Assembly: GCA_036925085.1 (NCBI GenBank)
Contig: JAUPFP010000017.1
Coordinates: 3,216,058-3,280,057 of the forward strand
Direction of reading: 5' to 3'
Source: Brachycybe producta
Lineage: Eukaryota > Arthropoda > Diplopoda > Playtdesmida > Andrognathidae
Length of the DNA: 64,000 nucleotides
In this document: positions 1 to 10,206 of the stretch, one piece after another
How positions within the stretch are numbered: the stretch's first letter is position 1
Layout of the letters: the number at the start of each line of letters is the position of its first letter
Program-made: the position numbers and the translations under genes
Notes under the pieces: model-generated
What the model was told of the DNA's origin: nothing
The model's database searches: none
Seen by the model: only the letters and a program-made list of their open reading frames with translations

Positions 1-245
1 AAAAAGGGGGAGGGGTGTCATGAAATTGAAATGAAAGGAGTAAAAAAGGAACAAACGACGTGCATGTGCACAATTGCCTGTGAATTTTATTCCTCTATAT
101 AACTCCTTATGCCTTTTTTTGTTGGATATTGGACTTAAAGAATACATACGTGAACTGTAAATAAAATGTAATGCACCCAGCAGAGTAACATTTGTGGATA
201 TTATGATGTGCATATATATATTGATCCATGGACAATTTAGCTTAA

Positions 246-1023
246 GAGGCTACATCACTAAATAACTTCTAAAAATCTCGGCAAAGAGTGCTAGCATCGT
301 TTTTCTATTGAGCCCATAGACCCAATGTTAAAGGAGAAGTGTTAATTTTTTAAAATGCACAGTCGTGGCAATATGTTTATTTTTCATATTTAAAGTTGTC
401 CAATATTAAGTTTTCAAAGTGTATTGTGCACCTTAAATACATGCTGATGATGATAGAAAAAATTGGTAAGTGCGGTCATTTTTAATTATTTAAAAATCGC
501 AAATTTCTAACTCTTATGTTAAACTCTGTTGAGTACGCCCAAATAAAAAAACCATCCATTAAAATGCTTGTAAAAATACGTAAAAATAATTTTAAAAAAT
601 CAGCACGTGAGCCATTGTGTTGGCTTCACTGTGGTTTAATTGTTGTTTTTAAAAATTATTTTTAAGGATTTTTAAGGACGAGCATTTTAATGGGTGTTTT
701 TTGCTTAAGAGCACGTACTCAATGGAGTTTAAGATAAGAGTTAGAAATTCGCGATTTTGAAATAGTTTTTAAAAATAGAACCGCACTTACCAATTTTTTT
801 GTCATAGTATCACTCGATCCGCATATATCTAAGGTGCACATTGTACTTTGAAAACTTAATATTGGACAACTTTAAATATGAAAAATAATAATTTTGCCAC
901 AACTGCGTGTTTTAAAATTTAACATTTTTCGTTTAACATTAGGTCTATAGGCTCAATTGAAAAACGATGCTAGTGCTCTTTGCAGAGATTTTTTGAAGTG
1001 ATTTAGTGATGTAGCTTCTTTAT
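246..1023. mobile_element. TTAA-flanked long-hairpin MITE, copy 1
   Basis: The two halves are inverted copies of each other: GAGGCTACATCACTAAAT at the left is mirrored by ATTTAGTGATGTAGC at the right. TTAA lies at 242-245 and 1024-1027. The centre contains inverted AT-rich blocks around CATTTTAATGG. Relatives are at 6102, 17414 and 56167. There is no coding capacity. TTAA target sites with terminal inverted repeats are typical of piggyBac-type non-autonomous elements; that assignment is inference. The first 240 bases of the window show nothing I can classify. Confidence 0.75.
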
Positions 1024-1596
1024 TAAGGACGGAATGCTCTATTTCAACACAGTGCTTTACTATTTTATTCGGACACGATGATACTATGGGAGCATGTATA
1101 TAAGGCCTATGTGGTATTTCTCATTCTCTCACTGGAAAGCAAAAGAACTTTGTTTTCGAAAACACAAAGCAAAAGTTCATTTATTTAAAATAATTAAAAA
1201 CAGTTATTTAAAAATCATGAAATTCAGTACACTAATACCTTGCTTTACAGCAGATATATATCCTGGAAAGGTTGGCCATGTCGTGATCCTGGATGACCTT
1301 TCGTCGTCCACGTTGATCGATGAGCTGTTTAGCCAGCCTTCTAAAGAACAGGTATCTTACTCAACCACCTCTCGCAAACACCTTTGCTGAGTTAGAATCT
1401 CAGTTTACTTGTAGAACATTAAGGCAAGTTAGAACAGGTTCCTGGCAGATGACAAATCGAATAATTAACACTGTTGCCTCCTAATGAACAGGTATTTTGT
1501 ATGGGGTGGCGGGTGATTAATCACCATTACGTGTGGGACACGAAATGCCCAATTAGGGTGGGCTGTTCGTCTGTCATTTGATAGAAAATGACATCA

Positions 1597-1655
1597 CCCC
1601 AGAAGTCACGAAATTGTTCTAGAACGTTCTATAAAGAGGGCGTGGCTTCTGGGGC
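1597..1655 (+). promoter_or_regulatory. Heat-shock-element-like motif plus TATA inside an inverted repeat
   Basis: TTCTAGAACGTTC at 1617-1629 matches the TTCnnGAAnnTTC heat-shock factor consensus and is directly followed by TATAAAG (1630-1636). The pair is bracketed by CCCCAGAAG (1597-1605) and CTTCTGGGG (1647-1655). No gene follows; a solo LTR starts at 1686. It may be a remnant transposon promoter. The rest of 1028-1685 holds nothing else I recognise. Confidence 0.25.
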
Positions 1656-1685
1656 GGTCCTATGAAGCATCTTGTTGCATCATTG

Positions 1686-2419
1686 TGTGACAGCCTGGTT
1701 TGCTTCCTTGTTTAATTAGGAGCAAACAAATTCCTGATGGCTGTCTCTGCCAGGCTGTTTGCTGTAGGCAGCCAGGCAGATGCCATGTTGTGTTCAGCAG
1801 ACCTCTCACCATAGAGTGTTAAGTGTGTTGCCACAGTCCCCAGGAGGAGTCACATGGGATATTTAATGGCCAGGCCAGCCATTAATCTGGGCAGTTGGTA
1901 GTTATTCCAAGTCTGGTGCTAATCAATCTGTTGGAGGCCAGAGCAGCCTACTACTCACATTACAGTTGCTTATGTTTGCTTATTTTTATTTGTGTTATAT
2001 AACAGGTTCTTCTGCAGGCCAGCAGCATCTGTATATATTGTGCTATTGTAAGTGTGATTAAACATTTTTTGTTTTCTTGTACCTCTGTCATTCGTGTCGT
2101 TCATTTCGGTACTTTGACCGGGGGAAGGGGGCTTTCTGGTGTGGGGAAGTTATTCGCTTCTGTGGTCCCATCACCTCGCCTCACGTCAGAACAATCATAA
2201 TCCGTCGTGTTTCTTGCCTTGTCACTGTCCTTCGTTCGTCAGCTTCAGCGAAGAGACTCCACAGTCCTCCAACACTTCCCATCAATTTTCTGGAGGCTCT
2301 ATACATGTGGTTATGGCCCCTAGTTGGAGTCCGGATGGTAAATCACCATCAAAAGTTGTTCAGGTGCATTGAACTGGCCGTTCAATGCACCTGAACAACT
2401 TTTGATGGTGACTGTTACA
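1686..2419 (+). mobile_element. Solo LTR, Ty3-like family C, TSD ATTG
   Basis: It begins TGTGACAGCC and ends GTTACA. It is flanked by ATTG at 1682-1685 and 2420-2423, a 4-bp target duplication. It shares the blocks GGCAGCCAGGCAGA..GCCAT and GG(C)CAGGCCAGCCATTA with the LTRs of the element at 9534-15291. No internal region follows, so it is a solo LTR left by LTR-LTR recombination. A perfect palindrome sits at its 3' end (2343-2411). Confidence 0.85.
2343..2411. repeat. Perfect palindrome, 32-bp arms, 5-nt loop
   Basis: Arms 2343-2374 and 2380-2411 are exact reverse complements around the loop TGGCC. It lies in the last 80 bp of the solo LTR. Related LTRs have only a single unduplicated version of this segment (compare 9790-9822). 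Confidence 0.95.
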
Positions 2420-2567
2420 ATTGCATGAGTCCAGATTTAGTCATGGTTTACTGGCAGATCTGCTACTGATGCCCAGTTAATGATTTATTTTATATCAAAA
2501 TGTTACGTAGCTATGACGGTTGCAATTTCAAAACTTGCTTGTTTCAACTGGTTTAGTCAAAAGCTTG

Positions 2568-3610
2568 TGTAACAGTGAACCTGACCGTTCAAAACTGATA
2601 ACACTTTGTACTGTCGCTTACCATCTCACACTCCGCTTAGCAGCTGGTGCTGCACACGTGGGTTACATTGGGTGACGTCGCATGACCACTGAGTCTCCCT
2701 CGCAGGAGTTGACAGTCGGGTGATGGCGACGAAGCGAGAAATACGGCAGAGCACGGTGGATCTGCCATGAACCAACATGAGCTAACTGGACCGTGGAGGC
2801 GGAAAATAATGATGTTTCCCCTCCAAAACCCCCTTTCCCCCAGCTAAACTCGCAATAAATGACACAATGCATTGGTAAGAGAGTACACGAAAGGTATTTA
2901 ATTAAATTTACGAGTTAAAAGAATAATATGGACAATGTCTGCCGGCCTACTTGGCCTGCAGGACGACCCGTGTTATACAATTTAAAACAAAAACGAAAGA
3001 CACGACTTCCACGTAGTATAGGAGGCCGACCGGACCTCCAACGGGTTGACGAACTTGACACCAGACAAACAATCTCCTGCCAAATGTCTGGATTAATGGC
3101 CGGCCTGGCCATTAAATATTGGGACTGGCCCACTACAGCTACCTGGGTCACTACAGCTACCAGGCTCATTACAGCTACCAATGGTCATTACAGCTACCAA
3201 AAAATAATAGTTCTTTTTATCAATACGTTTAGTTTAGGTTAGATTTGGTTCGGTTGGTTTCATTAAGTAAGGTTCAGTTCGGTGGGTTTCATTAGGTTAG
3301 GTTCAGTTAGGTTCAGTAAGGTTCGGTTAGGTTTCATTAGGTTAGGTTAGGGAAAAAGGTTTAATTTTTATGGTAGCTGTAGTGACCCAAGTAGCTGTTC
3401 TCCCCTTGGTAGCTGTAGGGAAACACCGGTGGATTCTGCTGGGGGGACAGGCAACACCCAGCCTCTTACCCATAGAACACTATGGTGAGAGGCCTGCTGG
3501 ACAATACTTGACATCTGTCTGGCTGCCTGTTGTAAGGAGCCTAGCAGACTGCCATCAGGAAATTCGTCTGCACCTCCAAATTAGAGGAGGAAGCAGACCA
3601 GGCTGTCCCA
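2568..3610 (-). mobile_element. Solo LTR, family C-like, minus orientation, TSD CTTG
   Basis: Read on the minus strand it starts TGGGACAGCCTGG and ends TGTTACA. The flanks are CTTG at 2564-2567 and 3611-3614. It shares the family C blocks for tRNA-like GCAGACGAAT, GGCAGCCAGACAGA and GGCCGGCCATTAAT. It is longer than other copies because a repeat-rich segment (3126-3415) interrupts it. Only 144 bp separate it from the oppositely oriented solo LTR at 1686-2419, after the TSDs are set aside. Confidence 0.8.
3126..3420. repeat. Insert of TACAGCTACC tandem repeats and TTAGG-like array
   Basis: Four copies of an about 18-bp unit containing TACAGCTACC lie at 3126-3200, with inverted copies (GGTAGCTGTAG) at 3370-3420. 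Between them (3235-3357) is a degenerate array of GGTTAGGTTCAGTTAGG-type units. The whole interrupts the minus-strand LTR. Interstitial TTAGG-like DNA is common in arthropod genomes, but these units are too degenerate to call telomeric. Confidence 0.6.
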
Positions 3611-3950
3611 CTTGCAAGCCTTTTTCATTTAAGTTTTTTCTTATAAGGAAGAAAATTTTGTACAGTTTAACAAAGGTCACACTTAAGTCAGTTCATTGCA
3701 GCACATCTGAATTGTCCCTTTTTGAAAAAAAAAAGTTTGTTTTCTTATACAACACAATTCACTGAGGTTTGTCTAACTTTGTCAGAAGCCTAGCAGATAC
3801 TGTGCATGCCTAATCTAGTCATTTTCAAATTTAGAATTTGTCACTCGCTTGGAAGAAATTAAGTTTGGAAAGCTTCAACAGTATCCTTGCATTACACAAT
3901 TTTACTGAACTCCAGTGTTGTATTTAATGCTATTTTCTAACCATTGTAGG

Positions 3951-5005
3951 CAACGATCTGTAAAGAATAGATTGGCAGTTAAGACGCCATCTTTGAGGCG
4001 AATTGAACACAATGGCGGCCATGACAGTAAAAGGCAAAAAGCTCTTAATTGCCTATGGGCTGCTCATAGCAAACTCATATATTCTTAAAAGCACATCTAA
4101 TGTATTTGTTCATTATTTATGTAACCTACAATAAAATTTAATTATTTATTTCACACAAATACCAAAATACACATTTAACATGAATAATAAAATACATACA
4201 TAAACGTGATTTATTCAATGGCCTTTGAAAATAATTAATTTGGTTAGCTGTTGGTTAACTGTTGCTGTTACAGTCATTCGTTTTTTCACTGTTGGCAGGT
4301 AGTACCCTCGATTATCCACACCTGCCCAAAAATATCGCGACCTGAACAGACAACGAAATTCTGCCCTATACAAAAAATTTCAGAATTTTTTTAAAATTCT
4401 GGAAATTTTTTTTCTGGGCAGTTAATGGTTAAGTTTAGTAGGTAGTACCCTCACCTACAATAGATTACCCTCACCTGCCCAAAAATATCGCGACCTGAAC
4501 AAAAATAACGAAATTCTGCCCATTCTGCTCTATACAAAAAATTTCAAAACTTTTTTAAAATTCCGGAAATTTTTTTTCCGGGCAGTTAATGGTTAAGTTT
4601 AGTAGGTAGTAACCCCACCTACCCTCGATTACCCTCACCTGCCCAAAAATATTGCGACCTGAACAGAAATAACGAAATTCTGCCCATTCTGCCCTATACA
4701 AAAAATTTAAAAATATTTTTAAAATTCCGGAAATAGAGAGTAGCCTCACCTATCCTCGATTACCCTCACCTACCCAAAAACATCGCGACGTGCCCAGAAA
4801 TAACGAAATTCTGCCCATTCTGCCTTTTCTGCCCATCATGCCTTTTCTGCCCATCATGCCTTTTAGTATGACCCCTTAATGTATTCAACTGCTGATCACT
4901 GTCCTTTCCGCCTATAACTGTCATTGGCAGTGCGTAGCTGCAGTAGCCTCAGTTTGGGTGCGCTGATGTCTATGAAATTGCCAATCTATTCTTTATAGAT
5001 CGTTG
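3951..5005. mobile_element. Non-autonomous DNA transposon with 8-bp TSD (hAT-like)
   Basis: The terminal inverted repeats start CAACGATCTGTAAAGAATAG and are about 27 bp long. ATTGTAGG is duplicated exactly at 3943-3950 and 5006-5013. An 8-bp TSD is typical of hAT elements, though the CAACG terminus is not the usual CAGNG, so another 8-bp TSD superfamily is possible. There is no transposase. The interior carries a minisatellite (4298-4868). Confidence 0.8.
4298..4868 (+). repeat. Minisatellite of 130-165-bp units
   Basis: Four degenerate units start near 4298, 4441, 4605 and 4735. Each contains CCTGCCCAAAAATATCGCGACC, a stretch CGAAATTCTGCCC, and TTCCGG..GGGCAGTTAATGG. The third unit lacks its last part and the last one decays into short CTGCCCATCATGCCTTTT repeats. 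It lies wholly inside the 8-bp-TSD transposon. A 64-codon minus-strand ORF here is a by-product of the repeat. Confidence 0.8.
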
Positions 5006-5296
5006 ATTGTAGGCCTAGTCATTTTCAAATTTAATCTCTGCTCTGCTTGTGGTTAATATGTGAATGTTTGTTGGTATCATTTTCTAGAGTTCAAATGGAA
5101 ACGCTGTGTAAAACATTTTAGCAAATAATTTAATCAGCTAAGTTAAAATTAATAAGTTACATTCAAACTATTTTTATGGATCTGAAACAGGAATAAAATT
5201 GATAAGCACAGCAATACATACCGATTTTTTTTACAAATAGTAGGCCTACATTTTGATAGTATTTAGTTAATACTAATACTACTAGTACTTGGTAAA

Positions 5297-5557
5297 TTAA
5301 GCATCTGGCAAAAATTTGTATGTCCTATTTCCTAGTGCATTGTAGAAACTGTTTCCTGTAGAATCTGGTTGCAGTTTGAGTGAAGACCGAGGCGCTTTAT
5401 TTGCTTGTATGTTTACTTTTGATTTCTTCTGTAAGAATGTTTTTAGTTTATTTCGGACAACGATGAACAACAATTCTACTATTTCGAATAGTGAAACTGC
5501 AGATATTCCTATCCACAATCCCATGTTACCACCAATTATTCCCCAGAAATCTGCAAC
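5297..5557 (-). CDS. DEG/ENaC channel, last exon: TM2 and cytosolic tail
   Basis: The exon starts at GTTGCAGAT after an acceptor TTTGTCAAG (phase 0) and ends at TAA (5297-5299), 86 residues. It begins VADFWGIIGGN, then the TM2 helix GLWIGISAVSLFEIVELL. In the family this segment forms the pore, G-x-S (here GIS) is the selectivity filter, and the following Glu is conserved. A basic stretch (KKSKVN) and a polar tail ending FLPDA follow inside the cell. The family-typical GG(N/Q)(M/L)GL(W/F)(I/L)G signature makes this the most diagnostic exon. AATAAA-type polyadenylation signals are abundant downstream and none can be singled out. Confidence 0.93.
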   Translation of the reverse strand, partial: VADFWGIIGGNMGLWIGISAVSLFEIVELLFIVVRNKLKTFLQKKSKVNIQANKAPRSSLKLQPDSTGNSFYNALGNRTYKFLPDA

Positions 5558-5705
5558 CTTGACAAAGTAAAAAGTACTTCACCTTTTAATCTTAACCTTT
5601 TTTTAAATTTACTTTTAATGTACAGTGGAAAGCTTTTAACACGAAATGGAAGGAATATTTTGTGTTTACCTACTTTAACGTCAAAAGAAAACTTTTATAC
5701 ACACT

Positions 5706-5865
5706 ACAAGCCTTACTATTCGGCTTTGCTCAGGAAAGCAAAACAATTAAAAGAAATAACTTTTATTGACTTACATCTACATCTTCACTGTTAAGAAATT
5801 CGACCTAATTAGCAAATTCCTTTGCCATTTCTTGTCTGAACTTGACTAAAATATATTTTCTAAAT
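5706..5865 (-). mobile_element. Helitron-like 3' end, degenerate copy
   Basis: On the minus strand this matches 46190-46325: GGAATTTGCTAA, TCGAATTTC, AACAGTGAAGA, AAGTCAATAAAA and then a GC-rich hairpin region GAGCAAAGCCGAATAGTAAGG. The better copy at 46.3 kb ends in a hairpin followed by CTAG, like Helitron 3' termini. It produces a misleading exon-like reading frame between the last two channel exons. Confidence 0.45.
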
Positions 5866-6101
5866 TTATTTAAGTATTGAAATTACTTATTTCTATGCTT
5901 ATCACTTGCGCATTATTCTTGCAACGTCTTTTTGAAAAACTTAAGCATGATAAGAGTGTAAGTGACGGCTGTGATTTCAATTGTATTTGTCATGGAGATC
6001 ACTTTTTGAACTTCTTTGTCAATGTTTAACACCTTTGTAGTACCGTTGACCTAGAAATTGTCAGCACTACAACTGAGGCAAATTTCACTTCGCTATGTTA
6101 A

Positions 6102-6735
6102 GTGGCTACATCACTAAATTACTTTAAAAAATCTCCGCAAAGAGCGCTAGCATCGTTTTTCTATTGAGCCCATAGACCCAACGATAAAGAAAAATGTTAA
6201 CTTTTAAAATACACAGTCGCTTCAGTATGCTTTTTTTCATATTTAAAGTTGTGCAATGTGTTGCGATGTGCACCTTAAATATATGCTGATCAAGTGATTA
6301 AATGACAAAAAAAATTTTAAGTGCGGTTAATTTTTTAAAACTATTTAAAAATCGCGAATTTCTAACTCTTATGTTAAACTATACTGAGTACGCGCTCGTA
6401 AGCAAAAAAATAAACATCCATTAAAATGCTCATAAAAATACCTAAAAATAATTTTAAAAAACCACAATTAAACCACAGTGAAGCCAACACATTTGCGCTG
6501 GTTTTTTTTTTTTTTGATTTTTAAAATTATTTTTTAGGTATTTTTACGAACATTTTAATGGATGTTTTTTTTTTTCTTATCTGGGCGTACTCAATGGAGT
6601 TTAACATAAGAGTTAGAAAGTCGCGATTTTGAAATAGATTTTAAAAATAGAACCACACTTACCAATTTGTATTACTTTGAAAACTTAATATTGGACAACA
6701 TTAAATATGAAAAATAAACATATTTTTGTCACACA
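6102..6735. mobile_element. TTAA-flanked long-hairpin MITE, copy 2 (right end lost)
   Basis: The left end TTAA+GTGGCTACATCACTAAAT (TTAA 6098-6101) and the inverted arms match copy 1. The right arm fades at about 6735 before the terminus. The adjoining 6740-7320 is AT-rich unclassified repeat DNA; GGCGTAGCCAGGATTTT at 6961 resembles a common DNA-transposon terminus. Confidence 0.65.
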
Positions 6736-7363
6736 TTTTTTGCCAATACCGATTTAGGTTTTCCGGCTTTTCTCCTACCATCCATGGCGATGCAGTCTAT
6801 CGCTACTTTACATTTGGCATTACAAAAATGACTAGGTAGACTTGTGTTATGGGAACCGAAAAAAATGTTCGCGTTTTAAAGTTATCTGTATCGTTTTAAA
6901 CAAATTTACGTTAGAGTCAGCGAAAATTTCATACCAAAATCACTAGAAATCAGTCAATGGCGTAGCCAGGATTTTTTTCTTTTGGTTGGGGGTCCAAAAT
7001 TTTTTCTTCAAAAGTTAAGCTAGTCCCCTACGGAGACACTGAAGAACAATGAAAATGAATAAGGTCGAACCGGAATAAAATCAACTGCTGCACAAATTCT
7101 GAATACCGACAAATTCGAATAACATCGAAAACGAAATTTAAATTATGAATAAAGGTGAATCTGAACAACATGGAAACGGAATTGCATCGAAAGTGAATAA
7201 AGCAGAAACTGAACTGCAACGAAAGTGAATAATCTCGAATTTTAATAGCACCGAAACTGAATAATGGAGAAATATAAAAGTGAGAGGGGTTTCGGTTATA
7301 AAAAAAAACCGCGATTTTTAAAAAAAAAAAACTAAGGCTGTATTCCGAGCCGATTTTGCCCAA

Positions 7364-7402
7364 CCGATTTTTGCCAATTTACTGCTAATTGGCAAAAATC
7401 GG
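7364..7402. repeat. Perfect 16-bp inverted repeat, 7-nt loop
   Basis: CCGATTTTTGCCAATT (7364-7379) and its exact complement (7387-7402) surround TACTGCT. The surrounding 7340-7740 repeats ATCGG/CCGAT motifs many times (GATCGGCTCGG, ATCGGTTCGGTATTGGCTCGG), suggesting a decayed inverted-repeat element. The 112-codon minus ORF at 7445-7783 lacks recognisable features. Confidence 0.7.
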
Positions 7403-8092
7403 ATCGGCTAACAAATGTTAACCGATTTCCGATCATTAACGTACTCAAAAATTAGGTCCCGTTTTGCTCAAATCTGACTTGGTCTGAGCAGTTCTGCAGG
7501 GCGGGGTTGGGGGTGGGGCAATTGGCACCTCCCAGCTCGTATGCCTGTGTGTACAGCCTACACTTTCTTGACCAGAAACCGGCTGTGAAACAAACTCCAG
7601 GAGCAAAAATCGGTAGTGAAAATCGGCATGATCGGCTCGGTTAAATCGAACGGCATGCCAATTTTTTTTGTGTGATCGGTTCGGTATTGGCTCGGTAAAA
7701 AAAACGTTATCGGTTACAAATGAACACGATTTTTTTAAATTTATAACACTAAAAACGATAAGGATTTCTAAAAAAAAAGCCAAGCCAGACCATACTATTA
7801 AAATTCAATTCAACTAAATACAACTGCAATCTGCTCGAGGGATAGAGGAATAATTCTCAATCATGAATGACTGCCATTTAGGCAACGATTAGACATCACT
7901 GTCAAATTGAATTCTTTCTAAAAAGTAGTGTCTGCTGGAAGAGAATTCCATAGTCAAAATACATGTAAATTTAGAAATGAAGGAAACTGGGACTAAAAAT
8001 ACATTTTATGTTATCTCATTTTTCAGATTATAATCCGTTTTCTTGTTAAATGGTTTCCACTGTACTTAACTGAGTAAACTACGTTTCTAATA

Positions 8093-8408
8093 CCCAGTAC
8101 ACACCTGATAATTTAAATGCATTTAAATAATAAACGTGTTCTACAGAGCCCTCTGTGAAGGGCAAACAAATATGTCGAATTCAATTTATTCAGATTTATT
8201 CAATTTATTCAGATTTATTAATCTGAAAATATTGAGTTAATACTTAAAAATAGTATATAAACTATTGACAAAATATTGATTTAGTATTTCAATTTAAAAT
8301 ATTAATAATAAAGTCAATTTTTATTTGGTTCATGTGCTTAAGTGGATTACGTATTATTCACCTAAACACGTTTAATTTGAATTCATTTAACTCAGGAGTG
8401 TACAAGGT
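8093..8408. mobile_element. MITE with GTACACACCTGA-type ends, copy 1
   Basis: The left end GTACACACCTGATAATTTAAATGC is imperfectly complementary to the right end TTTAACTCAGGAGTGTAC. The same sequence occurs at 48166-48218 plus 55045-55243, where it is split by element A2. It is AT-rich and non-coding. Its right end lies within about 15-20 bp of the donor site of channel exon 8. Confidence 0.65.
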
Positions 8409-8427
8409 ATAACTTTCTTTACTTAAC

Positions 8428-8518
8428 TGTATATTTTGGTTCCTCTTTGATGGATTCGTAGACAGCGGATTTTATGAACACTTTAATCTTAGCTGTGTTT
8501 AGTGTCTGTGTTATCTCG
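8428..8518 (-). CDS. DEG/ENaC channel, exon 8: palm segment before TM2
   Basis: Acceptor TTTTCTATAG, donor ACA|GTTAAG, 91 nt, phase 2 in and 0 out. It encodes 30 residues after completing an Asp codon: EITQTLNTAKIKVFIK then SAVYESIKEEPKYT. This is the family's V-x-(V/I)-Y/F...L-x-Y-E-x-I-x-E-x-P-x-Y segment, the last ectodomain beta strand and linker leading into TM2. It joins in frame to GTT-GCA-GAT of exon 9. The donor GTTAAG is the weakest of the set. Confidence 0.9.
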
Positions 8519-9529
8519 CTATAGAAAATAAATAAAATGTGTTAAATAACATTTTCAAACTTTATTTTTTCTAGTTAATTTGTGTAGTTAGCAATTATAA
8601 CCTTGTATCGCTTTTTAAAAAAAAAAATTATGCCTGAATAACCAGAAACCGAGAACCAGCTGGGTCATCCCGGCGAAGTAAGGGCGGAAAAGGTGTTTGG
8701 CAGTGGTCTCACACCCCGGAAGATCCGACACTTTCCAAAAACGGGTAATAGACCTATAAGTCAAAGGAGTCTTAGTGGCTCTAGGATCGAAACCTAGTCC
8801 ATCATGTCATCTACAGACGGTTCCTGTTAAACATCGGATGTTCAAATGGTGAGGTGTTTTTGAACAACCAGGTGGTTCAATGGCAAGAACAACGGTGAAT
8901 GGAAGGGAATCAATATCATGGCTATAATCTGGGACGCACTGGCCCGGGTGGCAAATGCCACATTGCCAGGCGCCAGTGCGTCAAACATTTACTTTTATAC
9001 ACTGTCGAGTAGTGTGCATAATGTGTTTAGATATGTATAACAGTTAACAGCACAACTATACAGTACTGTATTACTTGAAAGTTAAAAAAAGTTATAGGAT
9101 AAACAACCCAACAAGAAAATAACAAAATTGTGAAGGCATCGGGATGTTCTTGAAACTGCGAGGCGCCCTAAACATATAGAAATCGTGAAGCCCTCGGGAA
9201 CTTCTAAAATTGGATGGACCTCAAGAGTCTCTTTCGTAAATGTGAAATGTAAATTTGTATCTACCAAAATTTAAAAAACTAATTCCATTTCATGCATGTC
9301 AGGTCTAAGTATCAACACACTCTTTAAGCCAAAGGTGGCTCCTGCCTGATACAAAGAGTTTAGACCCGAGTCCCGTAATACGGGCTATACACGGTTACGG
9401 AACTGTGAGCGTAACAATCTTCATCTACATTAGAACTCTGTTTCTTAATCGCATGGTTATCATGCAAAGAGCGATGAAGAGCAAAAATTAGGTGGATGGC
9501 AAAGGATTCCAGATGAGCTTCCGAAGAGG
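8519..9529. other. Intron 7 sequence with unclassified repeat fragments
   Basis: No gene is visible. A 5-bp stem with a 7-nt loop (CTAGG-ATCGAAA-CCTAG, 8789-8805) looks like a tRNA T-arm, which could mark a decayed tRNA-derived SINE. The segment 9355-9410 (CCCGAGTCCCGTAATACGGG...GGTTACGG) resembles the 3' end of family A LTRs (CTGAGCCCCGTAACAAGAG...GTTACA) and may be an LTR relic. Confidence 0.3.
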
Positions 9530-9533
9530 ATGA

Positions 9534-9822
9534 TGTGACAACCCAGTCTATATCCTTCCTTATAAATTGGAAGGAGCAGACGAAAATCCTAATGGTCGTC
9601 TGTTAGGCTGCATATAGTAGGCAGCCAGGTGGACGCCATATTGGAGCCAGCAGGCCTCTCCCTATTGAAGTCAATAGGTGAGAGGTCAATGAATGTCACT
9701 GTCCAGGCCGGCCATTGTCCTGGACAGTGTACAGTGGGCAGTTCAAGAGTAAAGGAGTCTGAATCGGGTGAGTTTTGGGAAAACTTGCCCAGGTGTTCTA
9801 ACGGCCAAATCTGGTCGTTACA
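9534..9822 (+). repeat. 5' LTR of element C (internally deleted, 289 bp)
   Basis: It matches the 665-bp 3' LTR at both ends but lacks the centre (roughly from CAACACCTTACGACTGG to the AGGATTGGGCGAG region). GGCAGCCAGGTGGACGCCAT and CAGGCCGGCCATTGTCCTGGACAG are shared. Confidence 0.9.
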
Positions 9823-10206
9823 ATTGGTGGAGGTGAGGTCAAACCTTCACGGAAGCAATAGTACGGTTGGTTTTTACTGTTAGTTTACCGGGGGGGGGCA
9901 TGGTAGTTGTCTGCGCCGGTCTGGTAGAAACCGGTAAAGTTTTACCAGTGGTACATCATCAATTACAGACATTTGTCCGTGAATCTATGGTCGAAGTCAG
10001 TAAAAGCGATTTCTACCATGAATTTACCGTGGGTCTGTGATACCACGGTAGTTGACGATTCTACCAGTTCGCAACGATGTTTCCCAGATTTTCGTCTATG
10101 AATTTGCCAGTTGGAATGGTAGTCTTATTTCCTATGGTTGGTAGCCATGTCCATCCGTGTTCACACGGTGGAAAACAGCTAAATTCCTGGTTCCAGCAAT
10201 TGCTAG

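Noticed and set aside
3235..3357. Telomeric TTAGG array
   Set aside because: Units are degenerate (GGTTCAGTT, GGTTCGGTT, TTTCATTAGG) and embedded within a solo LTR, so not a telomere.
5780..5870. Minus-strand exon-like stretch FRQEMAKEFAN-stop-VEFLNSE with good splice borders, placed where a channel exon was expected
   Set aside because: The DNA matches 46190-46325, a Helitron-like 3' end, and the frame has a stop. Exons 7 and 8 fill the gap in correct phase without it.
5912..6050. Minus-strand frame NGTTKVLNIDKEVQKVIS... after an acceptor-like TTTCTAG
   Set aside because: 44 codons ending in a stop, no family motif, and no place in the phase-consistent exon chain; likely chance in AT-rich DNA.
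7028..7783. Two minus-strand ORFs of about 110 codons
   Set aside because: Low-complexity or GATCGG-repeat DNA; no motif, no splice context, no relation to the channel exons.
8640..8830. tRNA gene
   Set aside because: Only a T-arm-like hairpin is visible; no acceptor stem or anticodon arm could be folded by eye.
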